64,000 nt of DNA from QVMM01 sp047030855 (lineage in GTDB: Bacteria > Bacteroidota > Bacteroidia > Bacteroidales > Dysgonomonadaceae). The notes beneath the pieces were generated by a model. That model ran no database searches and was not told the DNA's origin. It saw only the letters and a list, made by a program, of their open reading frames with translations. Every line of letters begins with the position of its first letter. Position 1 is the stretch's first letter. Shown here in pieces: positions 17,764 through 27,262 of this stretch. Made by a program: the position numbers and the translations under genes. The DNA is taken from contig JBKYIJ010000008.1 of assembly GCA_047030855.1 (NCBI GenBank), positions 992,001 to 1,056,000 on the forward strand, given 5' to 3'.

Positions 17764-18774
17764 ATGGATTTAATACAGCAAATCATAGCCCGAGCAAAGG
17801 CTAATAAACAACGGATCGTACTTCCCGAAGGCACGGAGGAGAGAACCATTAAGGCTGCGGACAGATTAATCGCGGACGGCGTAGCAGATATAATTTTACT
17901 TGGCGATCCTTCGGAAATACAACAACTGGCTGACAAATTAGGGTTAAAAAACACCGGCAAGGCAACAATAGTTGATCCAAAGAAAAATTCTAAGAAAGAA
18001 GAATACGCCAACTTACTGTATGAACTTCGCAAGGCTAAAGGAATGACGCCCGAAAAAGCGGCTACTTTGGTGGAAGATCCTTTATATCTTGGTTGCCTGA
18101 TGATAAAAAACGGAGATGCCGACGGTGAAATTGCCGGAGCTCAGAATACGACTGGCGACGTGCTTCGTCCTGCCTTGCAGATAATAAAAACGTCTCCGGG
18201 GATAAGTGTTGTGTCGGGAGCATTCCTGATGTTCACTAAGACAAAAGAATACGGAAACGACGGATTGCTTTTGTTCGCGGACTGCGCTGTCACACCCAAT
18301 CCTTCTGCCTCTCAACTGGCCGAAATAGCAATTTCTACGGCACATACCGCCAGAGCGCTTGTCGGAGAAGAACCGCGCGTAGCCATGCTTAGTTTCTCAA
18401 CCAAAGGAAGCGCCAAAGATCCTGCGGCAGACAAAGTAATAGAAGCAACTGAACTGGCGAAAAAAATAGATCCCTCCGTACAAATAGACGGAGAGATGCA
18501 AGCCGATGCGGCTCTTGTTCCGTCAGTCGGAGCAAGTAAAGCTCCCGGAAGTCAGGTTGCAGGGAAAGCAAACGTACTTGTATTTCCTACTCTTGAAGCA
18601 GGAAATATCGGTTATAAACTCGTTCAACGCCTCGGCGGAGCGGAAGCAGTCGGTCCCATTCTGCAAGGAATGGCATCACCCATAAACGATCTTTCGAGAG
18701 GTTGCTCCGTTGACGATATTTATAAAATGGTGGCGATTGCCGCCAATCAATCTATTGCGGCAAAAAACAAATAA
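17764..18774 (+). CDS. pta: Phosphate acetyltransferase
   Basis: Interconverts acetyl-CoA and acetyl phosphate, the first step of acetate formation. The 336 residues are the short catalytic form (no DRTGG domain), with ARAKANKQRIVLPEGTEERT at the start, GDADGEIAGAQNTTGDVLRP, and the active-site region NVLVFPTLEAGNIGYK. It heads a tight three-gene operon: eight bases to the dehydrogenase-like gene, then ackA. Intact and typical. Confidence 0.95.
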   Translation: MDLIQQIIARAKANKQRIVLPEGTEERTIKAADRLIADGVADIILLGDPSEIQQLADKLGLKNTGKATIVDPKKNSKKEEYANLLYELRKAKGMTPEKAATLVEDPLYLGCLMIKNGDADGEIAGAQNTTGDVLRPALQIIKTSPGISVVSGAFLMFTKTKEYGNDGLLLFADCAVTPNPSASQLAEIAISTAHTARALVGEEPRVAMLSFSTKGSAKDPAADKVIEATELAKKIDPSVQIDGEMQADAALVPSVGASKAPGSQVAGKANVLVFPTLEAGNIGYKLVQRLGGAEAVGPILQGMASPINDLSRGCSVDDIYKMVAIAANQSIAAKNK

Positions 18775-18782
18775 AAATATAT

Positions 18783-19748
18783 ATGGCGGAAATTATAGAA
18801 CCTATAGAGGGATACGGTTTGAGCAAAAAGGATAAAAAAAGATCACTTTTCTCAAAAATAGGCGTTGTCGGATGCGGACGTGATGGAAGATATATCGTTA
18901 ATCTTACTGCTCTTTCGGGCATGGAGGTTGTGTTTATCGAAGTTTCGGAAGAAAGGATTCAAGACGCTTTGAAAGAAATCGAACAAAGCCTCGATACCAG
19001 AATCGAAAATTGGGGACTCACTCAAACCGAGAAACGGGCTACAATGTCTCGTATCCGAGGATCGCTTGACTATTCTGACTTAAAGGATTGTGATTTCGTC
19101 ATAGAGTGTATCCGATACGAGGCAAACGGCGAAAGAAGCGTTAACCTGCGAAAAGAAGTTTTCAAAAATCTGGAAAAAGTGCTGGCTCCCGATGCTATCA
19201 TCGCAACCAATGCGCCGACTGTTATTATCAGCGAGCTCGCCGCCGAATTGGAACACAAAGACAGATGTGTCAGCCTGTATTTTCCGCTAACGTATACCGA
19301 TGCTCATCTATTGGAGGTGGTAAAAGGAACTTATACTTCGGAAGAAGTATTGAACAAGATATACAGATTTGCCCACCTCATCAAATATGTTCCTGTAGAA
19401 GTACGCGAAAGCAGCGGACTGGTTGCCCTCAGACTGATGATTATCATGCTTAATGAAGCTTGTCAAATTCTGATGGAAAACCTTACCAGCATGGAGAACA
19501 TTGATGAGGAGTTCAGGATGGTTTACGGGCAACGCAGCGGAATTTTTCAGTTGGCGGACTCTTTCGGCATCGAAAAGTTAGTTATGCTGATGGAAGATAT
19601 GTTTCAGGAATACGGAGACAAAAGATATAAACCCAGCCCGATGTTGTGGCGTTTGTATTATTCAAGACAGTATGGCATCTCTACCAAAAGAGGATTTTAT
19701 ATTTACGATGATGAAGGAAAACCTGTCGGACCTAACACTTTAATTTAA
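18783..19748 (+). CDS. 3-hydroxyacyl-CoA dehydrogenase-like protein lacking the catalytic motif
   Basis: A 321-residue protein with the two-domain 3-hydroxyacyl-CoA dehydrogenase fold pattern: a Rossmann motif GCGRDG (residues 30-35), the FIECIRYEANG-like region after strand 5, and a helical C-terminal domain ending with GFYIYDDEGK. The usual catalytic signature HFFNP is replaced by SLYFPLT (164-170), so the active His and the Asn/Pro are absent, and the NTS-type serine motif is TNAPTV (142-147). Glu178 in LLEVVKG is kept. It may be a non-catalytic acyl-CoA or NAD(H) sensor, or an enzyme of altered chemistry. It is sandwiched between pta and ackA with spacers of eight and four bases, so a role in acetate or acyl-phosphate metabolism is likely. 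Confidence 0.75.
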   Translation: MAEIIEPIEGYGLSKKDKKRSLFSKIGVVGCGRDGRYIVNLTALSGMEVVFIEVSEERIQDALKEIEQSLDTRIENWGLTQTEKRATMSRIRGSLDYSDLKDCDFVIECIRYEANGERSVNLRKEVFKNLEKVLAPDAIIATNAPTVIISELAAELEHKDRCVSLYFPLTYTDAHLLEVVKGTYTSEEVLNKIYRFAHLIKYVPVEVRESSGLVALRLMIIMLNEACQILMENLTSMENIDEEFRMVYGQRSGIFQLADSFGIEKLVMLMEDMFQEYGDKRYKPSPMLWRLYYSRQYGISTKRGFYIYDDEGKPVGPNTLI

Positions 19749-19752
19749 TAGC

Positions 19753-20955
19753 ATGAAAATATTAGTACTGAACTGCGGAAGTTCATCCATAAAATATAAG
19801 CTTTTCGATATGAAAAGTAAAACCGTTCTGGCTCAAGGGGGTATCGAGAAAATAGGGCTAAAGGGCTCTTTTCTTAAATTTCCCGCGCCTAACGGGGATA
19901 AAGTCATATTGGAAGGGGAAATCCTTGAACATCAGACAGGTATAGAATATATACTTGGCGTTCTTACAAGCGAAAAATACGGTTGTCTGAAATCGTTGTC
20001 CGAAATCGGTGCAGTCGGACATCGGGTTGTACATGGCGGCGAAAAGTTCAACCAAAGCGTTCTTATCACAGATGAAGTTCTGGCTAAAGTTGTCGATTGT
20101 ATAGAGATAGCACCTCTTCATAATCCTCCAAATCTGGCAGGAATATCGGCAATAAAAGAGTTAATGGGAGATATTCCACAAGTTGCAGTATTTGATACTG
20201 CTTTTCACCAAACTATGCCTGCTAAAGCATTTATGTATGGTATTCCGTATTCACTTTATGAGAAATACGCAATCAGGCGTTACGGATTTCACGGAACAAG
20301 CCATCGTTACGTATCGAATAGGGTTTGTGAGTTTTTAAACATATCTGCTGAAGGTACAAAAATAATATCTGCTCATATCGGCAACGGAGGTTCTTTAGCA
20401 GCTGTTAAAGACGGTAAATCCATAGACACAAGCATGGGAATGACTCCCGTTGAAGGATTGATTATGGGAACACGTTCGGGAGATGTGGATGCAGGCGTTC
20501 TGTCATACATTATGGAAAAGGAAAATGTCGGCCCACAGACTTTATCTACAATAGTAAATAAATTCAGCGGTTTGCTTGGCGTTTCAGGAGTTTCATCCGA
20601 TATGAGAGAGCTGCATGCGGCAATTAACAGCGGCAATAAAAGAGCCAAACTCGTTTATGACATGTTCACGTACCGCATAAAAAAATACATCGGATACTAT
20701 GCCGCAGCTTTAGGCGGGGCGGATATCCTAATATTTACGGGCGGAATCGGAGAAAATGACTCTGCCGTTCGTGAAGTTGTATGTGAAAACATGGAATACA
20801 TGGGAATAAAGCTGGACAAAGAAATAAATAATAAAATACGTGGAGAGGAAGCTGTTATCAGTTCCTCGGATTCAAAAGTAAAAGTAGTGGTTATTCCTAC
20901 CGATGAAGAATATATGATAGCTTCGGACACAGCGATGCTCGTTGCTTCTATATAA
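19753..20955 (+). CDS. ackA: Acetate kinase
   Basis: Transfers phosphate from acetyl phosphate to ADP, giving acetate and ATP in the cytosol. The 400 residues contain the ASKHA signatures LNCGSSSIKYKLF at the start and RYGFHGTSHRYVS near residue 176, the TGGIGEND motif near the C-terminus, and full length. It ends the pta operon and is followed by a terminator. Substrate-level ATP formation through Pta-AckA fits a fermentative Bacteroidales. Confidence 0.97.
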   Translation: MKILVLNCGSSSIKYKLFDMKSKTVLAQGGIEKIGLKGSFLKFPAPNGDKVILEGEILEHQTGIEYILGVLTSEKYGCLKSLSEIGAVGHRVVHGGEKFNQSVLITDEVLAKVVDCIEIAPLHNPPNLAGISAIKELMGDIPQVAVFDTAFHQTMPAKAFMYGIPYSLYEKYAIRRYGFHGTSHRYVSNRVCEFLNISAEGTKIISAHIGNGGSLAAVKDGKSIDTSMGMTPVEGLIMGTRSGDVDAGVLSYIMEKENVGPQTLSTIVNKFSGLLGVSGVSSDMRELHAAINSGNKRAKLVYDMFTYRIKKYIGYYAAALGGADILIFTGGIGENDSAVREVVCENMEYMGIKLDKEINNKIRGEEAVISSSDSKVKVVVIPTDEEYMIASDTAMLVASI

Positions 20956-20976
20956 AAACAATCTACCTTAATAGTG

Positions 20977-21012
20977 AAAGGTATTGGCTATTCCATGCTA
21001 ATACCTTTTTTA
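20977..21012 (+). terminator. Terminator of the pta-ackA operon
   Basis: AAAGGTATTGGC pairs with GCTAATACCTTT (one G-T) around an eight-base loop and ends in Ts, 22 bases after ackA. Confidence 0.85.
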
Positions 21013-21070
21013 TTGTCAGGCGAACAAATAATAATATTTTTTGTTATATATTAACAAAAATCAACATTGC

Positions 21071-21102
21071 TTGCAATAAAACAAAAGAAAAGTGTATTTT
21101 TG
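21071..21102 (+). promoter_or_regulatory. Candidate promoter of the thioredoxin-fold lipoprotein gene
   Basis: TTG at 21071-21073, 21 bases, then TATTTTTG at 21095-21102, matching the phylum's -7 element; the ATG at 21148 is 46 bases downstream. Confidence 0.5.
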
Positions 21103-21147
21103 CATTTCGTTTACATTTGCCATACTACACACAAAATCGTCACAAAC

Positions 21148-22254
21148 ATGAAATATATAAATATAATATTACTAATCATATTACTGCCTCTCATTCACAG
21201 TTGCAATAAATCTTCGAAAGAAAACGGCGACAATTTCTGTGTTAACGGGGTATTGGAAAATCTGAATTCTCCTTATTTTTTTATTGCAATGGAATCGTCC
21301 GACTCAATAAAAGTTGATACGGTTTTTGTCGACGATAAGGGAAAATTTTCGTACCAAGGGAAAGCTGAAAAGTTAACAATGGCTTCATTATATTTTATCC
21401 AAAAATCATGGACTACTTCCATTTTTCTTGACAAAAACAGTACGATTGAAATAAAGGGCGATATCAATCATCCCGATCTTATAATAGTTTCAGGTGGACC
21501 TGTTAACGATGACCTGACTTCATTCAAAAAAAATAATGCCGCTCTTTTCAGGAACAGATCTGACATTCTGCATCAGATGCTTATCGCTAACAATCCTGAA
21601 ATAAAGCATAACCTCAGCACAGATCTGAAAAACGTAAATTTTGACCTGACAAATAAAGCCAGAATATATATCGAAAACAATCCCGAGAAAATAGCAAGCG
21701 TAATTCTTATACAGGACTTTTATAAAAACTATACATCGCTTGACATCCTTGAAGAAGAATTAAATAAACTGACGGGAGCTGCGGCTGAATTTTCAGTTAC
21801 TCAGGATTTAAAAAAATATGTGGCTGAGGCAAAACTTTCATCCATAGGGGCAAAAGCACCCAATCTGGAATTGAAGGGTGGTTCAAAACCTGTTCTTTTA
21901 GACTCGTTTAAAGGAAAATATATATTACTGTCAATAGTTTCACAAGACAGCAACATATACAACAAAAGCCTGCCTGTCATGACGGATATATACAATAAAC
22001 TGAGGAACAAAAACATTCAGTTTATATCTGTTGTGGTGGACTCTACACAAGAAATGAAAGCAAAAGAAAAAGTCAAATGGCAGGTTTATTACGACAAAAA
22101 AGGATGGGCGGCGGAAGCGATAAAACTTTTTAACATTACTGAAATACCCTACCATATTCTTATCTCTCCCGACGGAACAATTCTTGACAGGGGGTTAGCG
22201 ATAAATTCTTTACCCGAAAAATTAATTGAATTTCAAAAAGAAGCCGATAAATAA
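21148..22254 (+). CDS. Thioredoxin-fold lipoprotein with DUF4369-like N-terminus, no CxxC
   Basis: A protein of 368 residues from ATG 21148 with a lipoprotein signal (Cys19 in IHSCN); an in-frame ATG at 21067 lies within the promoter and is not favoured. The N-terminal part (about 25-120) resembles the DUF4369 domain that precedes many Bacteroidetes TlpA-like proteins, and the C-terminal 140 residues have the thioredoxin-like pattern (GAKAPNLELKGG, then the strand ILLSIVSQDSN, and IPYHILISPDGTI with its cis-proline). Where the redox CxxC should be the sequence is SQDSN, so it cannot act as a thiol-disulfide oxidoreductase. It may be a structural or binding protein. An eight-A run at 21526-21533 is in frame. 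Confidence 0.8.
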   Translation: MKYINIILLIILLPLIHSCNKSSKENGDNFCVNGVLENLNSPYFFIAMESSDSIKVDTVFVDDKGKFSYQGKAEKLTMASLYFIQKSWTTSIFLDKNSTIEIKGDINHPDLIIVSGGPVNDDLTSFKKNNAALFRNRSDILHQMLIANNPEIKHNLSTDLKNVNFDLTNKARIYIENNPEKIASVILIQDFYKNYTSLDILEEELNKLTGAAAEFSVTQDLKKYVAEAKLSSIGAKAPNLELKGGSKPVLLDSFKGKYILLSIVSQDSNIYNKSLPVMTDIYNKLRNKNIQFISVVVDSTQEMKAKEKVKWQVYYDKKGWAAEAIKLFNITEIPYHILISPDGTILDRGLAINSLPEKLIEFQKEADK

Positions 22255-22306
22255 CAATTTTGTTTCTTGAATAAATAAGATTTCACTACCTTAGTTAAAA
22301 AAAGAA

Positions 22307-23851
22307 ATGCTTGTTAAGACTTTTGGGGCAGCAGTTCATGGGATAGACGCTACGATTATTACAATCGAAGTAAATTGTTCGAAAGGCATCAAATTCATGC
22401 TTGTCGGACTGCCCGATACATCTGTCAAGGAAAGCCATGAGAGGATTATTTCGGCATTACAGGTTAACGGATACAAATTTCCTCGCCAACAGATCATCAT
22501 AAATATGTCGCCTGCCGACATCAAGAAGGAAGGTTCCGCTTATGACTTGCCTTTAGCCGTAGGCATAATGGCAGCGGCAGAAAACATCGGTAACGAAAAA
22601 CTGAACGAATATTTAATTATGGGTGAATTATCCTTAGACGGAACTATTTTGCCTATAAAAGGGGCTTTACCAATGGCTATAAAAGCCCGGGAGAAAGGAT
22701 TTAAAGGAATAATACTGCCGAAAGTAAACGCTAAAGAAGCGGCTGTTGTAAACAACCTTACGGTTTTCGGAGTGGATAACATATGTGAAGTACTGGAATT
22801 TTTCAATAACGAAAAGGAGTTGATTTCTACCGAAATAGATACGCGAAAAGAGTTTTTCAAAAATCAGGATTGTTTCGAATTCGATTTTTCCGAAGTGAAA
22901 GGACAGGAAAATGTGAAACGGGCATTAGAAGTAGCAGCCGCAGGCGGACACAATGCAATAATGATAGGTCCTCCGGGAGCAGGGAAATCAATGATGGCGA
23001 AAAGAATTCCGTCCATACTGCCTCCTTTTACGTTGGAAGAAGCCCTTGAAACCACAAAGATTCACAGCGTGGCTGGAAAGATGGAGAAAAGCGTATCTCT
23101 CATGTCAAAAAGACCTTTCAGGTCGCCTCACCATACAATCTCGAACGTTGCACTGGTAGGAGGCGGTGCTTTCCCTCAACCCGGCGAAATCAGTCTGGCT
23201 CACAACGGAGTGTTGTTTCTGGACGAACTGCCCGAATTCAACCGTACAGTGCTGGAAGTTCTTCGTCAACCATTGGAAGATCGAAAAATAAGTATATCCC
23301 GTTCAAAATTTTCGGCGGAATATCCTGCCAGCTTTATGCTGGTGGCTTCGATGAATCCCTGCCCTTGCGGATATTACAATCATCCCGAAAAAGAATGTTC
23401 TTGTTCTCAAGCATCGGTGCATAAATATCTGAATAAAATATCAGGACCTTTATTGGACAGAATAGATATCCACATAGAAATTGTCCCTGTACCGTTCGAA
23501 AAAATATCGGACAGGAACGCCTCCGAAGGCAGTAATGCGATAAGAGAAAGAGTGACAAAAGCCCGAAAAATCCAATCAGAACGATTTAAAAATGAAAAAG
23601 GAATTTTTTGTAATGCCCAAATGACTCCTAAATTGTTGCAAAAATATGCCGTTCCTGATAAAATAGGGCTAAATTTGCTGAAAACAGCGATGGATAAATT
23701 CAACCTGTCGGCAAGAGCATACGACAGAATACTGAAAGTAGCACGAACAATAGCGGATATAGAATCGTCCGAAAACATATTGCCAAAACATATAGCAGAA
23801 GCTATAAGTTACCGTAATCTCGACAGAGAGGACTGGGTAAATAATAATTAA
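22307..23851 (+). CDS. YifB/ComM-family Mg-chelatase-like AAA+ ATPase
   Basis: A 514-residue protein with an N-terminal Lon-protease-like (ChlI) domain, an AAA+ core with Walker A GPPGAGKS near residue 221 and Walker B FLDELPEF, and a C-terminal Mg-chelatase helical domain ending with AEAISYRNLDR. A zinc-like cluster of cysteines (CPCGYY, CSCSQ) lies after Walker B, as in the family. In Vibrio and Haemophilus ComM is a hexameric helicase helping natural transformation by branch migration; the role in Bacteroidetes is not established. It is followed 18 bases later by DUF4254. Confidence 0.9.
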   Translation: MLVKTFGAAVHGIDATIITIEVNCSKGIKFMLVGLPDTSVKESHERIISALQVNGYKFPRQQIIINMSPADIKKEGSAYDLPLAVGIMAAAENIGNEKLNEYLIMGELSLDGTILPIKGALPMAIKAREKGFKGIILPKVNAKEAAVVNNLTVFGVDNICEVLEFFNNEKELISTEIDTRKEFFKNQDCFEFDFSEVKGQENVKRALEVAAAGGHNAIMIGPPGAGKSMMAKRIPSILPPFTLEEALETTKIHSVAGKMEKSVSLMSKRPFRSPHHTISNVALVGGGAFPQPGEISLAHNGVLFLDELPEFNRTVLEVLRQPLEDRKISISRSKFSAEYPASFMLVASMNPCPCGYYNHPEKECSCSQASVHKYLNKISGPLLDRIDIHIEIVPVPFEKISDRNASEGSNAIRERVTKARKIQSERFKNEKGIFCNAQMTPKLLQKYAVPDKIGLNLLKTAMDKFNLSARAYDRILKVARTIADIESSENILPKHIAEAISYRNLDREDWVNNN

Positions 23852-23869
23852 AACACGAATAAAAAAATT

Positions 23870-24484
23870 ATGAAGTTTACAGATATCAGCAATGCAATCT
23901 TTGAACAGGCTATCAACGATTATCATTTGACGGATAATATTGATGCGAGCATAAATAATCCTTACAAAGCTCCGCAGATAGAATATTTTCTTTATTTAAA
24001 AAACTGGATAGACACTGTTCAGTGGCATCTCGAAGATATAATACGCGATCCGAATATAAACCCCGATGAGGCTCTAAAAATAAAGCGTCGGATAGATAAA
24101 TCGAATCAGGACAGGACTGATCTGGTTGAAATGATCGACAGCTATTTTCTCGACAAATACAAGTCGGTAACATCAAAAGAGAATGCCAAAATCAATACTG
24201 AAAGCCCTGCATGGGCAATCGACCGCCTGTCTATTCTTGCGCTGAAAATATATCATATGAAGCAAGAGACAGAAAGAACCGATATAGGAGAGAAAGAACT
24301 CAACGATCGTAAAAAAAAGTTGAATATATTGCTCGAACAGAAGAAAGATTTGTCAACAGCTATCGAAGAATTGCTGCAAGACATCGAAAAAGGCGAAAAA
24401 TACATGAAAGTATATAAACAAATGAAAATGTATAACGATCCGTCGTTGAACCCTATACTTTACAAAAAAGAAAGCACAAAGTAA
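23870..24484 (+). CDS. DUF4254 protein
   Basis: A 204-residue, mostly helical cytosolic protein without signal or membrane segment. The N-terminal half carries the family pattern around IEYFLYLKNWIDTVQWHLED and RRIDKSNQDRTDLVEMID. A predicted coiled coil follows at about residues 125-175. DUF4254 has no assigned biochemical role to my knowledge; in Bacteroidetes it is often next to a family 9 glycosyltransferase, and here a broken one starts six bases downstream, suggesting a role in lipopolysaccharide core assembly. Confidence 0.8.
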   Translation: MKFTDISNAIFEQAINDYHLTDNIDASINNPYKAPQIEYFLYLKNWIDTVQWHLEDIIRDPNINPDEALKIKRRIDKSNQDRTDLVEMIDSYFLDKYKSVTSKENAKINTESPAWAIDRLSILALKIYHMKQETERTDIGEKELNDRKKKLNILLEQKKDLSTAIEELLQDIEKGEKYMKVYKQMKMYNDPSLNPILYKKESTK

Positions 24485-24490
24485 AAAATC

Positions 24491-25532
24491 ATGTCCAGAG
24501 TTTTAATTACAAGAATCTCTTCTTTCGGAGATGTTGCAATGTTAGTGCCTGTTATCTTTTCGGTAGCAGAAAAATATCCGCAGGACAGGTTTACAGTATT
24601 GACGCGAAAGGCATTCACTCCGCTTTTTGAAAATCTGGGGTTCAATATCAATGTAAGGTCGTTCGACGTACAAAAACACGGCAGTGTTTTTGGGTTGTTA
24701 AGGCTCACTTTTTCTCTGCTAAAAGGAGGATATTCCCATGTTGCCGACGTACATGACGTCACGAGAACAAAAGTTATCCGTAAAGCTTTTCTGTTGGAAG
24801 GGAAAAAGGTCGCTCACATAGATAAAGGGAGAGAAGAAAAGAAAAAAATGATTGAAAGTAAAGTTTTACAACCGCCATTGAAACATACTATCGAACGCTA
24901 CCTCGATGTTTTCGAAAAGATAGGTTTCTCTACAGAAATTACTTTCAAGAATTATTTTGAATTTAAAGACCGTTCTCTTTATCCGTTAAGGAATATTACC
25001 ACCCGAAAAGAACATAAATGGATCGGAATCGCGCCTTTTGCCAAACACAAAGGAAAGATATACCCGTTAGAAAAAAACAGAAAAAATTGTCGCTTATTTT
25101 TCAAAAAAATCCGATTATAAAATCTTCTTATTCGGCTCAGGAGAAAAAGAAAATAAAGTAATAAGGAGTTGGATAAAGAAATACGATAACATAGTAGACA
25201 TATCGAATAAATTAATTCTGGAAACAGAATTACTGCTAATCTCGTACTTAGATGTAATGTTGTCGATGGATTCGGCAAACATGCATCTGGCTTCGTTGGT
25301 TGAAGTACCTGTCGTTTCTGTGTGGGGAGCTACGCATCCTTCACTTGGGTTCTATGGTTATAAGCAAGATATTAATAATGCGGTACAAATCGACTTACCC
25401 TGTCGCCCGTGTTCCGTGTTCGGAGATATGCCCTGTGCAAGAAAAGATTATGCTTGTATGAATATGCTTGAGGAAGCGAAAGTGATTGAAAAAATGGAAC
25501 ACGTTATTTCATCTCAAAATAAAGAAAAATGA
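24491..25532 (+). pseudogene. Family 9 glycosyltransferase (heptosyltransferase-like), frameshifted
   Basis: ADP-heptose:LPS transferase-like protein of about 347 residues when rebuilt. The N-terminal half shows VLITRISSFGDVAMLVPV, typical of family 9. Frame is lost in seven As at 25071-25077; with six As the reading continues as PLEKTEKIVAYFSKKSDYKI and on to the conserved C-terminal segment SMDSANMHLASLVEVPVVSVWG, stopping at 25532. The last four bases overlap the next glycosyltransferase (ATGA). The gene belongs to a short DUF4254-GT9-GT4 unit likely acting on lipopolysaccharide core. True mutation and sequencing error cannot be told apart here. Confidence 0.85.
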
Positions 25533-26654
25533 AAATCGCAATACTTTCACCGTTCTATCCTTTTCGTGGAGGTATTGCATCATTCAGTAACAGCCTCTAT
25601 AAAGAGCTTGAAAAGACACATGAAGTAAAAGCTTTTTCTTTTTCGAAACTGTATCCCAATTTTCTTTTTCCCGGAAAAACACAATATGTTGAGGACTCCG
25701 ATCCGTCGATAAAGATAGAATCATCCCGCGTCTTAAATAGTATAAACCCTATTTCTTATATAAAAACGGCAAAGGCTATAAATAGATACAATCCCGATAT
25801 ACTGATCATAGCCTATTGGATGCCTTTTATGGCTCCGGCTTTGGGTACGGTTTGCAGATTTGTCGATAAAAAAACAAAAAAAAATCGCATTGGTACACAA
25901 TGCTATACCTCATGAGAAGTCGTTTATTGACAGAGCTTTCGCTAAATATTTTTTTCGTCAATGCGACGGGTTTATAACTCTCAGTGAGAGTGTAAAAAGC
26001 GATGTTCAACAGTTTGTCCCGAACGCGAAAATAATGCTGTATCCTCATCCTGTGTATGATCACTATAAAGACCGTTTTGACAAAGTAACCGCCTGTGAAA
26101 AACTTAATGTTTCGGCTGATAAGAATAATATTCTGTTTTTCGGACTTATAAGGGAATACAAAGGATTGGATCTGCTTATTGAGGCTACAAATTTTCTGAA
26201 TGAGGATTATCAGCTTATAATTGCAGGCGAAAGCTATGAGGATTTCAAAAAATATCAGGATTTGATAGATGCTTCACCTCTAAAAAACAACATCAAAGTA
26301 TTCGCGCAATACATCCCCGACAATATGGTGACTACCTTGTTTTCAGCATCTGATTTACTGGTTCTTCCTTACCGATCGGCAACGCAAAGCGGAGTAGTTA
26401 CGGTTGCCTATCAACTGGAATTGCCTATGGTAGCAACGGACGTCGGAGGGCTTGGCTCTACAATCAGATCGGCAAATACAGGCATTGTTACAAAAGACAT
26501 TACGCCACAAGGCATTGCAAATGCAATTCTTGATTTTTTCAATTCTAATGAGAAGAATATATTTATAGAAAACATAAGAAAAGAGAAAGATCGCCTTTCA
26601 TGGAAATCTTTCGTTTCCAATCTCGATAAATTTTTGAATAAAGATATTCTCTAA
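25529..26654 (+). pseudogene. Family 4 glycosyltransferase, frameshifted
   Basis: GT-B transferase of about 374 residues when rebuilt. The start is typical (MKIAILSPFYPFRGGIASFS) and the C-terminal half has the sugar-nucleotide site with LLVLPYRSATQSGVVTVAYQ. The frame changes within the A-runs at 25868-25884 (seven As, C, nine As); one A fewer gives FVDKKTKKIALVHNAIPHEK, joining the two halves. It overlaps the preceding glycosyltransferase by four bases, so the two are translationally coupled in design. The product would add a sugar to a surface glycan or LPS core; specificity is unknown. Confidence 0.85.
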
Positions 26655-26659
26655 GAAGC

Positions 26660-27196
26660 CTACAAAAATATTTCGCACCATTCACGGAACTGTTTCACTG
26701 ACCTGTCTCCAAATTTCGACAGGCTTTTTACGACATCATCTACCGTTTTTTCCTGTCCTAAACGTGTTTTAGAAAAAAAACTGTCAGCAAAACAAATTAC
26801 TTTTTCTTCGATTGATACGGGCATCATCTCACGATGAGGAACAGGAAGGTTTTGAGCAACTATTTCTTCCAGCGTCAGCCCTGCTCCCGTATGCCTTTCG
26901 CAAACAAGGGCATGCTTGGGATAACCCTCTTTTTCCATTATTTCGCTTCCCAAATATCCGTGAGCAATGTATGGGTGAGTACCGAAACATTGTATAGAAG
27001 GGGCATAAGTTTCAAAAATGCCTATATCGTGCAGCATTCCCGCTTCGGAAACGAACTGAGTATCTATTTTCAATTCGGGATGATTTTGTGCAATCAACAA
27101 AGCTTTTTCCGTAACCGAACGGCTGTGGTTTGTCAATATACTATATAATTCAGTATTTTTTTCGTAATATTTTTCTATTATCTCCAACGGATTCAT
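26660..27196 (-). CDS. HD-domain phosphohydrolase
   Basis: A 178-residue cytosolic protein with the HD fold: His24 in NHSRSVTEKA, the HD pair in GMLHDIG (about 55-56), further His residues in GTHPYIAHGYLG and CERHTGAG, and the distal Asp in CFADSFFSKT. It is close to the uncharacterised HDIG proteins of Bacteroidetes (about 175 residues). The substrate, probably a nucleotide or phosphate ester, is not known. It is convergent with the glycosyltransferase and divergent from the NamZ gene, with 66 bases between starts. Confidence 0.85.
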   Translation of the reverse strand: MNPLEIIEKYYEKNTELYSILTNHSRSVTEKALLIAQNHPELKIDTQFVSEAGMLHDIGIFETYAPSIQCFGTHPYIAHGYLGSEIMEKEGYPKHALVCERHTGAGLTLEEIVAQNLPVPHREMMPVSIEEKVICFADSFFSKTRLGQEKTVDDVVKSLSKFGDRSVKQFREWCEIFL

Positions 27197-27205
27197 ATTC
27201 TGCTT

Positions 27206-27236
27206 TTTGAGATTCTGTTTTAAAATAGTAAGTTTG
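27206..27236 (+). promoter_or_regulatory. Bacteroidetes promoter of the NamZ gene
   Basis: TTTG at 27206-27209, exactly 19 bases, then TAAGTTTG at 27229-27236; the ATG is 27 bases downstream. An exact fit to the phylum consensus. Confidence 0.7.
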
Positions 27237-27262
27237 TATATAGAAATATAATAACTAAGATA

